From Lingula anatina (taxonomy: Eukaryota; Brachiopoda; Lingulata; Lingulida; Lingulidae): a stretch of DNA of 64,000 bases. The notes under the pieces were generated by a model. That model made no database searches, was not told the origin of the DNA, and saw nothing but the letters and a program-made list of their open reading frames with translations. This document shows, piece by piece, positions 36,576 through 47,121 of the stretch. Positions within the stretch are counted from its first letter, which is position 1; each line of letters begins with the position of its first letter. The position numbers and the translations under genes were made by a program. The stretch covers positions 457,416 through 521,415 of the forward strand of contig NW_019774280.1 in the NCBI RefSeq assembly GCF_001039355.2. The letters are read 5' to 3'.

Positions 36576-37103
36576 ATGTCAGCCAGCGAGCCATATCCCG
36601 AGTTTTGGGTCCGCAAAATGCACTCACCTTTTGTAATGTTGGACCACGACTTGGACGGCGTTGTCAAAAACAAATATTTTGTTGACTTTTCCATCGCTAA
36701 AGCATAGCGTCTTCTTAAGCAAAAACAACTGCAAACGTTTAAGGACAAAATAAAAAAACGTCCGGAGAAGAAAGTGATTGTTACTTTTTGGGACTGTGTC
36801 CACAACCACGCACGCACTTTTGGCGAACCAGCTTTTCAAGAAAAGGAGAAAAAGTGGTTCTATGTCTATTTCGACAAAATCGCAGACAAAAATGGTGACG
36901 GTATTGTGACCAGAAAGGAATATGAAGAGTTTCTGGGCCTTTTTGGCGTACACCCGCTATCTGTGCCTCCGTCGTTTGAAGCCTTGGATACAGATGGTGA
37001 TGGTCAGATCAGCAAAGAAGAATTCGCAAATGCTGCCGTAGGTTTCTTCTGCTGCACTGCAGACACCCCGGCAAAGTTATTTTGGGGTCCGTTCTTGGCT
37101 TAA
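36576..37103 (+). pseudogene. Sarcoplasmic calcium-binding protein copy 3 (stop and deletion)
   Basis: Codon 44 (36705-36707) is TAG in place of the usual Lys codon. A net in-frame loss of 21 bases removes the conserved aromatic stretch around NAWDYFWAG. The remainder is open to the normal stop, and EF3 and EF4 are intact (DKNGDG, DTDGDG). The 5' half resembles copies 2, 5, 7 and 8, while the sequence from about 36774 resembles copies 4, 6 and 9, so it is a mosaic. TATTTAAA at 36523-36530 is kept. A small inverted-repeat element sits about 140 bases upstream of the ATG (36220-36439). Confidence 0.85.
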
Positions 37104-38588
37104 ATCCCCTATGGAAACTGTAAATAATATGCTTTACCTATAAGGCAATCACGGTCTAGGACTTTCTTGTTTACAAGACGCTTTACATTTCAAGAAGACG
37201 CGCACCAACGCCCACAGTTCTGATGACGGGATAATGGTGTGTAGTACGTCACAATTGAATCCATACTTTTGTTCATTTTGTTCATTTTCACCTTGTCAAG
37301 GACAGCTTTTCACCTGTCCAAGGAACTTTTGAATTGTTCAAAGGTGTATTCATTTGCGAACTGTATACTGGTGTCAAGATAGTACAATGCATTGCAGCGC
37401 ACCAAGATCACTTCCGAGTAAAGCTCTTCAATTAGGGGAAAATTTCAAATACGCCTTGTAAACACCGCCAGCTTGCTGCTTCGCGATGCTTTATATGAAC
37501 TGCTGTGTTCAGAAAAAGTATAATAATAAAAATAAATATACGGATATAAGAAGGAAAAAAATTGATCATTTTATGATTGGTGTGTTGCTGAATGCTATGT
37601 GGAAGAACTTGTATCTCCTACAACCAGTTTTAATATCCGGCTGTTTAACGACATCACGATCGACTCGAAGAAAGCGGTACATTTACTTCAATCAACAGCT
37701 AGTATTGAAGCACAACGGATGAACTTCTTTTCTGCCCTACAACAATTACAGTTTGTTGGAATACAACTCCTCTTCAAGTATATACAGCCACATTGCATTT
37801 ATTCTGAACTACTGCATTTTAGTTTTTTACAAAACAATTATATTTAGATCCAGAGATACATGTAACATTCTGTAACACATATGTATTTATGTGGGATTTC
37901 CATCTGTGCCCTCAATCTATGCCCCCCCCCTACTTGGACGATTTTCCGATTTTCTGGCATTCAATCTTAGTATTTTATTGAACATGTAAACAAAATGCGT
38001 GTAATATGTAACATTACCGGATCGGATCAATTTATCTCTGACCTGTGTAATATGCCCTGTGTTGACCTTACAATGTTCTGAGATAGTCGTAAACAGGTAG
38101 CAGTTTATTGATCGTTTATAACATAAAACTGCCATCAATTGTTTCGTTCCCGGAATACCGTGTATTTTTCACACTTTGCACACATGTAGTGGGGGTTAGT
38201 GGTGGGGGTGAGGTGGGGGACTAAATGTTTAGAAAAAAGAGACAGGTGCTTCTTGTGATTATGACTCACCTGGAAGAATCAGATAAAAATGAGATGCTAA
38301 GCTAGACCTCAGTCTTTAACATGTGTTGTCTCATTATGTGTTTCATTATGTATTCATCGGATCATACGTCTTGTTACAGGTGTTACGTTATCACCAACTA
38401 TTGTATTGTGCCGCTTTGCATAAATAGCGTTTTTGAAGTTGTCTTGGGGAGCCGTGCGTAAACAAAATAACATAAAGACTCTTTTGTTGCTGTTATTATT
38501 GTAATAATCACAAGGTACCAAAGTAAAAAAACGTCTTTCTAAATTCTCAACGAGCCGTCTGGTGTGCTGAATACGGAAAATATACACA

Positions 38589-39137
38589 ATGTCAGTAAGC
38601 GCGCCATATCCCGAGTTTTGGGTCCGGAAAATTCGCTCATTTTTTGTAATGTTCGATCACGACTTGGATGGCGTTGTCAAAAAGGAAAATGTGATTGACT
38701 TTTGCAATCTTAGGGCAAAGTCTCTCCTTAATCAAGAACAAATGGAAACGTATATGGACCTAGTGAACTATGCTTGGGATTATTTCTGGGCCGGTCCGGA
38801 GAAGAAAGTGAATGTTACTTTTTGGGACTGTGTCCACAACTACGCACGCACCTTTCGCCAACCAGCTTTTCAAGAGGAGCAGAGAAAGTGGTTCTATGTC
38901 TATTTTGACAAAATCGCAGACAAAAATGGAGACGGCATTCTGACCAGAAAGGAATATGAAGAGTTTCTTGGTCTTGTTGGCGTACACCCGTTGTCCGTTC
39001 CTCCGTCGTTTGAGGCCTTGGACACAGATGGTGATGGTCAGATCAGCAAAGAAGAATTCGCAAATGCTGCCGTAGGTTTCTTCTGCTGCACTGCAGACAC
39101 CCCGGCAAAGTTATTTTGGGGTCCGTTTTTGGCTTAA
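38589..39137 (+). CDS. Sarcoplasmic calcium-binding protein copy 4
   Basis: Open single exon, 182 residues, of the 'DFCNLRAKSLLNQEQ' 5' type. EF1 (DHDLDGVVKKEN) ends with Asn in place of the acidic twelfth ligand. EF3 is DKNGDGILTRKE and EF4 DTDGDGQISKEE, both complete. The upstream TATA-like sequence is degenerate (TTTCTAAA at 38536-38543), so expression may differ. The first residues read MSVS where most copies have MSAS. Confidence 0.9.
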   Translation: MSVSAPYPEFWVRKIRSFFVMFDHDLDGVVKKENVIDFCNLRAKSLLNQEQMETYMDLVNYAWDYFWAGPEKKVNVTFWDCVHNYARTFRQPAFQEEQRKWFYVYFDKIADKNGDGILTRKEYEEFLGLVGVHPLSVPPSFEALDTDGDGQISKEEFANAAVGFFCCTADTPAKLFWGPFLA

Positions 39138-39769
39138 ATCCTTCAATCCTATGGAAGCTGTGAATAAATTGCTTCACCTGCGGGGCAATTACGATCTAGG
39201 GCTTCCTTGTTAAAAATGCGTTTTACATTTCAAGGAGACTGTGGTACCAGTGCTGGGCAGTATTTTTGTTAGAATGCTACACATACAAAGTGATGGGAAA
39301 CGGACTACGGTTCTCAGCGGACTCCCATTCCTGTAACACCGGGCCAGAGAAATTTGACCGTTTATCCCAGACCTGTTCTGTTTGATAAAATTGATCGTAA
39401 AGAACTTCCTGTATAGTCCTTAAAGTATTCTGAAACATACTAAAAGAAATTTTGGTATCTTGGCTGTTTATGACATTAAAATGCATTTAATTGTCTCTAT
39501 TAAGGAGGACCCAATGTGCTATACTGTTCATTCTTTGGAGTATAAAGGGGAGGGGGAGAATGGGAAATGGTGCTCAATATTTTAAAAAATGGAGGAAAGG
39601 GGAATGATTTTATGTTTAAGTTATAATGAATGACTTCGGATATAAAATGAAGATGCTTAACTGTAAATCTCTTTCACCAGTCTCAGTAGCGCATCTCATA
39701 TTCATTGGGTCATACTTCTTGTTACAGGTATATTGCACTTTGCATACATAGTAGCACCATTGAAGGTTG

Positions 39770-39928
39770 TCTGAGGCAGCCGTGCGTAAATGAAATGACA
39801 TTAAAACGTTCAGTGTGTTACTCTTTTGCTGACATTATTATCATTAAAATCACAAGGTACAAAGGTCATAACGTCTATTTAAATTTTCAACAAACCGTCT
39901 TGACTCCGGTGTACATGAGGCAACCGCA
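39770..39928 (+). promoter_or_regulatory. Conserved proximal promoter module of the array (representative, copy 5)
   Basis: Every full-length unit keeps, in order, GTCTGAGGCAGCCGTGCGTAAA-type sequence (first part quoted), TGTTACTCTTTTGCTGACATT, CACAAGGTACCAAGG and an AT box (TATTTAAA in most copies) 46-58 bases before the ATG. The ATG follows a C-rich then ATACGGGAGA-type leader. Conservation around broken as well as intact copies may reflect recent duplication as much as selection. Confidence 0.6.
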
Positions 39929-40477
39929 ATGTCAGCAAGCGCGCCATATCCCGAGTTTTGGGTCCGCAAACTGCGCTCAGTTTTTGTAATGTTCGACCAT
40001 GACTTGGACGGCATTGTCAGAAAGAAAGATTTTGTAGACTTTTGCATCGCTAGAGCTAAGTGTCTCCTCAAACAAGAAAGAATGCAAACGTTTGAGGACC
40101 AAATTCACAACGCTTGGGATTATTTCTGGGCCGGCCCCGAGAAGAAAGTGAATGTTACACTTGGGGACTATATCTACAACCACGCACGCACTTTTCGCGA
40201 ACCAGTTTTTCAAAGAGAGCAGAGAAAGTGGTTCTCTGTCTATTTTGACACAATCGCAGACAAAAATGGTGACGGTATTGTGACCAGAAAGGAATATGAA
40301 GAGTTCCTAGGTCTTGTTGGCGTGCACCCGTTATCCGTCCCTCCATCGTTTGAGGCCTTGGACACAGATGGTGATGGTCAGATCAGCAAAGAAGAATTCG
40401 CAAATGCTGCCGTTGGATTCTTCTGCTGCACTGCAGACACCCCGGCAAAGTTGTTTTGGGGTCCGTTCTTGGCTTAA
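39929..40477 (+). CDS. Sarcoplasmic calcium-binding protein copy 5
   Basis: Open single exon, 182 residues. The 5' half is of the 'FVDFCIARAK' type, but EF3 is complete (DKNGDGIVTRKE), as in the other 5' type, which suggests a conversion event in the middle of the gene. EF1 and EF4 loops are complete. TATTTAAA at 39876-39883. The 3' 200 bases of coding sequence are almost identical to copy 6. Confidence 0.9.
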   Translation: MSASAPYPEFWVRKLRSVFVMFDHDLDGIVRKKDFVDFCIARAKCLLKQERMQTFEDQIHNAWDYFWAGPEKKVNVTLGDYIYNHARTFREPVFQREQRKWFSVYFDTIADKNGDGIVTRKEYEEFLGLVGVHPLSVPPSFEALDTDGDGQISKEEFANAAVGFFCCTADTPAKLFWGPFLA

Positions 40478-40888
40478 ATCCCTTAATTGTATGGGGACTG
40501 TACATAATTTGCTTTACCTATCGGACAATCACGATTTACTTTAGTACTTTCTGTTAAAAAGACACTACATTTCAAGAAACGCACACGAACGCCTGCGATA
40601 GGCCTACTGGTGATGCGATAACCCCCTCTCACCAGTCTCTGTAGCGCATCACATATTCACCGGATAATACGTCTTGTTACATGTATATTGCACTGTGCCA
40701 CTTTGCATGCATAGCACCGTTGAAGGTTGTCTGAGGCAGCCGTGCGTAAATGAAATGACATTAAGACGTTCAGTGTGTTACTCTTTTGCTGACATTATTG
40801 TCATTATAATCACAAGGTACCAAGGTTGAAACGTCAATTTTAATTTTTGACGAACCGTCTAGTCTGCAATATACGGGAGATGGCCGAA

Positions 40889-41437
40889 ATGTCAGCCAGC
40901 ACCCCATATCCCGAGTTTTGGGTCCGCAAAATGCGCTCATTTTTTGTACTGTTCGATCACGATTTCGACGGCGTTGTCAAAAAGGAAGAAATGATGGACT
41001 TTTGCAAGGGTAGAGCAAAATGTCTTCTTAATCAAGAACAGATGGAAAAGTACATGGACCAAGTGAACTACGCTTGGGAATATTTCTGGGCCGGTCCGGA
41101 GAAGAAAGTGAACGTTACTTTTTGGGACTGTGTCCACAACCACGCCCGCACTTTTCGAGAACCAGAATTTCAAAAAGAGGAGAAAAAGTGGTTCTATGTC
41201 TATTTTGACAAAATCGCAGACAAAAATGGTGACGGTATTGTGACCAGAAAGGAATATGAAGAGTTCCTAGGTCTTGTTGGCGTGCACCCGTTATCCGTCC
41301 CTCCATCGTTTGAGGCCTTGGACACAGATGGTGATGGTCAGATCAGCAAAGAAGAGTTTGTGAATGCTGCCGTAGATTTCTTCTGCTGTACTGCAGACAC
41401 CCCAGCAAAGTTGTTTTTTGGTCCGTTCTTGGCTTAA
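40889..41437 (+). CDS. Sarcoplasmic calcium-binding protein copy 6
   Basis: Open single exon of 182 residues from the ATG shared with the other copies; another in-frame ATG three codons upstream (40880) would add Met-Ala-Glu. EF1 is DHDFDGVVKKEE with Glu at the twelfth ligand, the classic calcium-preferring residue, while most copies have Asp. EF3 and EF4 are complete. A TATTTAAA equivalent is reduced to AATTTTAA (40836-40843). The end reads FFGPFLA. Confidence 0.9.
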   Translation: MSASTPYPEFWVRKMRSFFVLFDHDFDGVVKKEEMMDFCKGRAKCLLNQEQMEKYMDQVNYAWEYFWAGPEKKVNVTFWDCVHNHARTFREPEFQKEEKKWFYVYFDKIADKNGDGIVTRKEYEEFLGLVGVHPLSVPPSFEALDTDGDGQISKEEFVNAAVDFFCCTADTPAKLFFGPFLA

Positions 41438-42228
41438 ATCCCCTGATCATGTGGAAACCGTCAATAATATGCTTTACCTGCATGGTAATCGCTATCTAGA
41501 ACTGTCATGTTAAATATGAGTTTACTTTTCAAGAACACTGTGGTGCTTGTTGTGTGCAGTATTGGGGTTAGAATGCCACACGTATAAAGTGATGGGAAAC
41601 GGACTACGGTTCCTAGCGGACTACCATTCTTGTCACTCCGGACCAGAGAGATTTGACAGTTTATCTCAGACCTGTTCTGTGTAACAAAATTGGACGTGAA
41701 GAACTTCAAGTTTTGTCTTTAAAATGTTCTGAAATTTACTTACATTTCAGTACCTTGGTTGTTTATGACATTAAAATGCGTTTAATTGTTTCTGTTAAGA
41801 AGGACCCAATTTGTTATACATTCTTTTGAGGTTTAGGGGGAGGGGAGGATGGGAAAAGGAGCTAGATATTTTTAAAAATGGCTCAGCAAAAAGGGGGTGT
41901 CATCTTATGTTTTAGTTAAAATGAATGACCTCGGATATAAAATGTAGATGTTAAGCTGTAACTCTCTCTCACCAGCTTCTGTAGCGCATCACATATTCAC
42001 CGGATAATACGTCTTGTTACAGGTATATTGCACTGTGCCGCTTGACATGCATAGCACCGTTGAAGGTTGTCTGAGGCAGCCGTGCGTTAATGAAATGACA
42101 TTAGGACGTTCAGTGTATTATTCTTCTGTTGACATTGTTATCATTAAAATCACAAGGTACCTAGATTAAAACGTCCATTTGGATTTTCAACGAACCGTCT
42201 TGTCTGCAGTATACGGGCGACATATGTA

Positions 42229-42795
42229 ATGCCAGCCAGGGCGCCATATCCTGAGTTTTGGGTCCGTAAAATTCGCTCAGTTTTTGTGATGTTCGACCAC
42301 GACTTGGACGGCGTTGTCAAAAGGAAAGATTTTGTGGATTTTTGCATCGCTAGAGCAAAGTGTCTTCTCAAACAAGAACAACTGCAAACGTTTAAGGACC
42401 AAATTAAAAACGCTTGGGATTATTTCTGGGCCGGTCCGGAGAAGATAGAGAATGTTACACTTAGGGATTATATCTACAACCATGCTCGCACTTTTCGCGA
42501 ACCAGATTTTCAAGATGAGCAGAGAAAGTGGTTCTGTGTCTATTTTGACAAAATCGCAGACAAAAATGGTCGAGGTCATGTGACCAGAAAGGAATATGAA
42601 GAGTTTCTTGGTCTTGTTGGCGTACATCCGCTATCTGTTCCTCCGTCGTTTGAGGCCTTGGACACAGATGGTGATGGTCAGACCAGCAAAGAGGAGTTCG
42701 CAAATGCTGCCGTCGGTTTTTTTCTGCTGTACTGCAGAAACCCCGGCAAAGTTGTTTTGGGGTCTTTTCTTGGCTTAAATCCCCCAGTCATATGA
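42229..42795 (+). pseudogene. Sarcoplasmic calcium-binding protein copy 7 (C-terminal frameshift)
   Basis: Open from the ATG for 188 residues, but one extra T in the run 42717-42723 shifts the frame after EF4. The family C-terminus (CCTADTPAKLFWGPFLA) is replaced by an unrelated tail ending PPVI. EF3 is damaged (DKNGRG), and EF4 has Thr for Ile at position 8 (DTDGDGQTSKEE). The N-terminus reads MPARAP instead of MSASAP, and the TATA motif is changed to CATTTGGAT. The combination suggests a decaying gene. The original stop would lie near 42778. Confidence 0.8.
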
Positions 42796-43555
42796 AAACT
42801 GTATATAATATGCTTTACCTGTGTGGCAATCGCTAACTAGGACTTTCATGTTTAAAAGACGTTTTACTTTTGAAGCAGACTGTGGTACCAGTGCTGTGCA
42901 GTATTGGGGTTAGAATGCCACACGTACAAAGTTATGGGGATCAGACTACGGTTCCCAGTGGACTACCATTCCTGTCACATCGGGCCAGAGAAATTCGATC
43001 GTTTATCTCAGACCTTATCGTACAGGTCGTATAGAACTTCCAGTATTGTCTTTAAAATGTTCTGAGATTAACGTAAATTTTAGTACCTTGGTTGTTTACG
43101 ACATTAAAATGCGTTTAATTGTTTCTGTTAAGAAGGACCCAATTTGTTATACATTCTTTGCAGGTTTAGGGGCAGGGGGTAGGATGGGCAAAGGAGCTAA
43201 ATATTAAAAAAAAATGACACAGCGAGAAGGGGTTGTCATTTTATGTTTTACTTATAATGAATGACCTAGGATATAAAATGGAGATGTTAAGCTTAACTCC
43301 CTCTCACCAGTCTCCGTAGCGTGTCACATATTCACCGGGTCATACGTCTTGTTACAGGTACCTTGCACTGTGCATGCATAGCACCGTTGAAGGTTGTCTG
43401 AGGCAGCCGTGCGTATATGAAATGACATTAAGACGTTAAGTGTGTTACTCTTTTGCTGACATTAAAGTAATTAAAACCACATGGTACCAAGGTTTAAACG
43501 TCTATTTAAATTTTCAACGAACCGTCTTGTCTACAGTATACGGGAGACATCCACA

Positions 43556-44104
43556 ATGTCAGCAAGCGCGCCATATCCCGAATTCTGGGTCCGCAAAATG
43601 CGCTCAGTTTTTGTAATGTTCGACCACGACTTGGACGGCGTTGTCCAAAAGAATGATTTTGTAGACATTTGCATCGCTAGAGCTAAGTGTCTTCTCAAAT
43701 AAGAACAAATGGAAACGTATGTGGGTCTAATGAACAGCGGCTGGGATTATTCCTGGGCCGGTCCAGAGAAGAAAGTGAATGTTACACTTAGGGATTATAT
43801 CTATAACCACGCACGCACCTTTCGCGAACCAGCTTTTCAAGAAGAGCAGAGAAAGTGGTTCCATGTCTATTTTGACAAAATCGCAGACAAAAATGGCCAC
43901 GGTCATTTGACCCAAAAGGATTATGAAGAGTTCCTTGGCCTTTTTGGCGTTCACCCGTTATCCGTTCCTCCGTCTTTTGACGCCTTGGACACTGATGGTG
44001 ATGGTCTGATCAGCAAAGAAGAGTTCGCAAATGCCGGCGTTGATTTCTTCTGCTGCATTGCAGACACCCCGACAAAGATGTTTTTTGGTCCGTTTTTGGC
44101 TTAA
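43556..44104 (+). pseudogene. Sarcoplasmic calcium-binding protein copy 8 (nonsense)
   Basis: Full 549-base length, but codon 49 (43700-43702) is TAA where the other copies have CAA (Gln). The frame is otherwise open. EF3 is altered (DKNGHGHLTQKD), the conserved WDYFWAG is WDYSWAG, and the end reads PTKMFFGPFLA. EF4 is DTDGDGLISKEE. TATTTAAA at 43503-43510 is intact, so a transcript is possible. Several changed conserved residues indicate relaxed selection as well as the stop. Confidence 0.88.
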
Positions 44105-44945
44105 TACCATAATCATATGGAAACTGTAAATAATATGCTTTACTTGTGTGGCAATAACGATCTGGGACTTTCTTGTTGAAAATACACTACATTTCGAGAA
44201 AACGCGCACCAACGCCTGCGGTACTGGAAATGCGATAATGGTGTGTAGTAAGTCACATCTGCATTCACGCTTTTGTTCATTTTGTTCATTCTTAACTTTT
44301 CAGGGGCAGCTTTTCAATAAGGTTTTCACCTGGTCTCGGAACTTTAAAATTGTTCAAGGTTTGCATTCGTTTGCGTACTGTATGCTGGTGTCAAGATAGG
44401 ATAATAATACATTGCAGTGAACCTTGACCTCTTCCGAGCAGAGCTTTTGAATTAGTAGAAGATTACAGACATCCCGTCTAACCACCTCCATCTTGCTGCT
44501 TCCTGAAGCTGCTTTATTTGAACTGCTGTGTTCAGAAAAAGTATAACAAATTAAATTAATATTAGGAAATAAGAAGGAAAATATTGTGAAACTGATCATT
44601 TTATGACTAGTGTGTAGAAGAAACTGTATGCTTCAAAAAAAAAAGTTTTCATATTCGGCTTTATAGAGTTATCACGATCGATTTGAAGAAAGCGGTATTT
44701 TTTACTTACAGTCACATCCTTAGTTTCATTCTTTATAATATCATGGCAATCATGTGGAATAAAATCGTCCTCACATTTTGGTTGCATTGACTCATCCTTT
44801 ATGCATTATAATTCAATGAAATTTAGCTCAATATTACTTCATACCATGACTTGTCTCTCCCAAGAACAATATTTTCCTCTTTTGCATGTGAAAGTGAAAG
44901 ATTCCTATGGTGATTAAGTATTTAAATGGGATTTTCATCTGTGTC

Positions 44946-45000
44946 CTCTTGGCTTAAATCCCCCAATCATATGGAAACTGTAAATAACATGCTGAATTGT
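44946..45000 (+). pseudogene. Calcium-binding protein 3' tail relic (junction)
   Basis: The last codons and stop (CTTGGCTTAAAT) plus the usual 3' flank are fused directly to a unit's distal flank, with the rest of the gene missing. It reads as the product of unequal crossing-over or deletion between units. Confidence 0.65.
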
Positions 45001-45764
45001 GTGACAATCACGATCTAGGACTTGCTTGTTGAAAGACGCTTTAGAATTCAAGAATCCTGTGGTACCAGTGCTGTGCAGTATTGGCGTCAGAATGCCACAC
45101 GTACAATGAGATAGGGAACGGACTACGGTTCCCAGCGGACTACCATTCCTGTCACACCAAGCCAGAGAAATTTGACCGTTTATCTCAGACCTGTTCTATG
45201 TGACAAATTGGTCTTACATGTACAGAACTTCCAGTAGTGTCCTTAAATGTTCTGAGATTTACTTACAGAAATTTTAGTATCTTACTTGTTTATGACATTA
45301 AAACACGTTCAATTGTTTCTGTTAAGGAAGGCCCAATTTGTTATACATTCTTTGCAGCTTAAGGGGGGGGGGGGAGGATGGGAAAAGGAGCTTAATATAT
45401 TTTTTAATGACACTGAGAGAATTTGGGTGCCACTTAATGTTTCTTGTTACTATAAATGACCTGGGATTTAAAAGGGAGACGCTAGGCTGCAACTCAGTCT
45501 AACCAGTGTCTTAAGCGCATCACGTATTCATCGGATCATGCGTCATGTTACAGGTATATTGGACTGTACCGCTTTGCATGCATAACACCGTTGAAAGTTG
45601 TCTAAGGCAGTCATACGTAAATGAAAGGACACTATGACGTTAAGCTTGTTACCCTTTTGCTGACATTATAATCATTAAAACCACAAGGTACCATGGTTTA
45701 AACGTCTATTTAAATTTAATTTTCAACGAACCGTCTTGTCTGCAGCACACGGGAGACATCCACA

Positions 45765-46313
45765 ATGTCAGCAAGCGCCCCATATCCCGAGTTTTGGGTC
45801 CGCAAAATGCGCTCATTTTTTGTAAAGTTCGACCACGACTTGGATGGCGTTGTCAAAAAGGAAGATGTGATGGACTTTTGCAATGTTAGGGCAAAGTCTC
45901 TCCTCAATCAAGAACAAATGGAAACGTATATGGACCAAGTGAACTACGCTTGGGATTATTTCTGGGCCGGTCCGGAGAAGAAAATGAGTGTTACTTTTTG
46001 GGACTTTGTCCGCAACCACGCACGCAATTTTCGCGAACCAGATTTTCAAGAAGAGGAGAAAATGTGGTTCTGTGTCTATTTTGACAAAATCGCAGACAAA
46101 AATGGCGACGGTATTGTGACCAGAAAGGAATATGAAGAGTTCCTTGGTCTTGTTGGCGTACACCCGCTATCCGTTCCTCCATCATTTGATGCCTTGGACA
46201 CAGATGGTGATGGTCAGATAAGCAAAGAGGAGTTCGTAAATGCTGCCGTCGGTTTCTTCTGCTGCACTGCAGACACCCCGGCAAAGTTGTTTTGGGGTCC
46301 GTTCTTGGCTTAA
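45765..46313 (+). CDS. Sarcoplasmic calcium-binding protein copy 9
   Basis: Open single exon, 182 residues, of the 'DFCNVRAKSLLNQEQ' 5' type. EF1, EF3 and EF4 loops are complete (DHDLDG, DKNGDG, DTDGDG). Local changes include Lys for Met before EF1 and DFVRNHARNF where others have DCVHNHARTF. TATTTAAA at 45707-45714. Confidence 0.9.
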   Translation: MSASAPYPEFWVRKMRSFFVKFDHDLDGVVKKEDVMDFCNVRAKSLLNQEQMETYMDQVNYAWDYFWAGPEKKMSVTFWDFVRNHARNFREPDFQEEEKMWFCVYFDKIADKNGDGIVTRKEYEEFLGLVGVHPLSVPPSFDALDTDGDGQISKEEFVNAAVGFFCCTADTPAKLFWGPFLA

Positions 46314-46848
46314 ATATCCTTATCATATGGAAACTATAAATAATATGCTTTGCCTATAGGGGAATCACGAGCTGGAACTTTCTTGTTGAAAAGACGCTTT
46401 ACATTTAAAGAAGATGCGCACGAACGCTTGCAGTATTGATGACGGAATAACGATGTGTTGTCAGTCACAATTGAATTCATGCTTTGTTCATTTTGTTCAT
46501 GTTCACCTTGTCAATAACAACTTTTCAATCTGGCTTTCACCTACCCTCAGAACTTTTATATTGTTCGAAGGTTGCATTCGTTTGCATATACATGTAATAC
46601 ATTACAGCGCACAAAGATCTCTTCCGAGTCTAGCTGTTAAATAAGTGGGAAATTACAAGTACCCCTTGTAAACACCGCCAGCTTGATGCTTCACGACGCT
46701 TCTTTATATGAGCTGGCCAGTGTGTTCAGAAAAAGTATAATAATTAAATGAATATAAGGAAAAAAGAAGGAAAATATTGTGAAACAGATCATTTTATGAC
46801 TAGTGGAAGAAACTGTATGCTCCAATAAATCAGTTTTTATATTTGTTG

Positions 46849-47045
46849 TGACCAGAAAGGAATATGAAGAGTTCCTTGGTCTTGTTGGCGTACACCCGCT
46901 ATCCGTTCCTCCATCATTTGATGCCTTGGATACAGATGGTGATGGTCAGATCAGTAAAGAGGAGTTCGCAAATGCTGCCGTCGGTTTTTTCTGCTGTACT
47001 GCCGACACCCCGGCAAAGTTATTTTGGGGTCCGTTCTTGGCTTAA
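46849..47045 (+). pseudogene. Calcium-binding protein 3' fragment 9b
   Basis: Begins abruptly within EF3 at VTRKEYEEF, preceded by the distal 3' flank of a unit. It is open to the normal GPFLA end with a complete EF4. No promoter or N-terminus. The breakpoint is shared with 51080 and 53257. Confidence 0.85.
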
Positions 47046-47121
47046 ATCTCCTGATCATACGGAAACTGTAAATAATATTCTTTACCTGTGTTGCAATCGA
47101 TATCTAGGACTTTCATGTTAA

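Noticed and set aside
42277-42627. Long open frames on the minus strand of the calcium-binding genes (also near 32106, 36624, 45813 and others)
   Set aside because: They recur antisense to every array copy because the coding strand is conserved; they have no start context or domain and are shadows.
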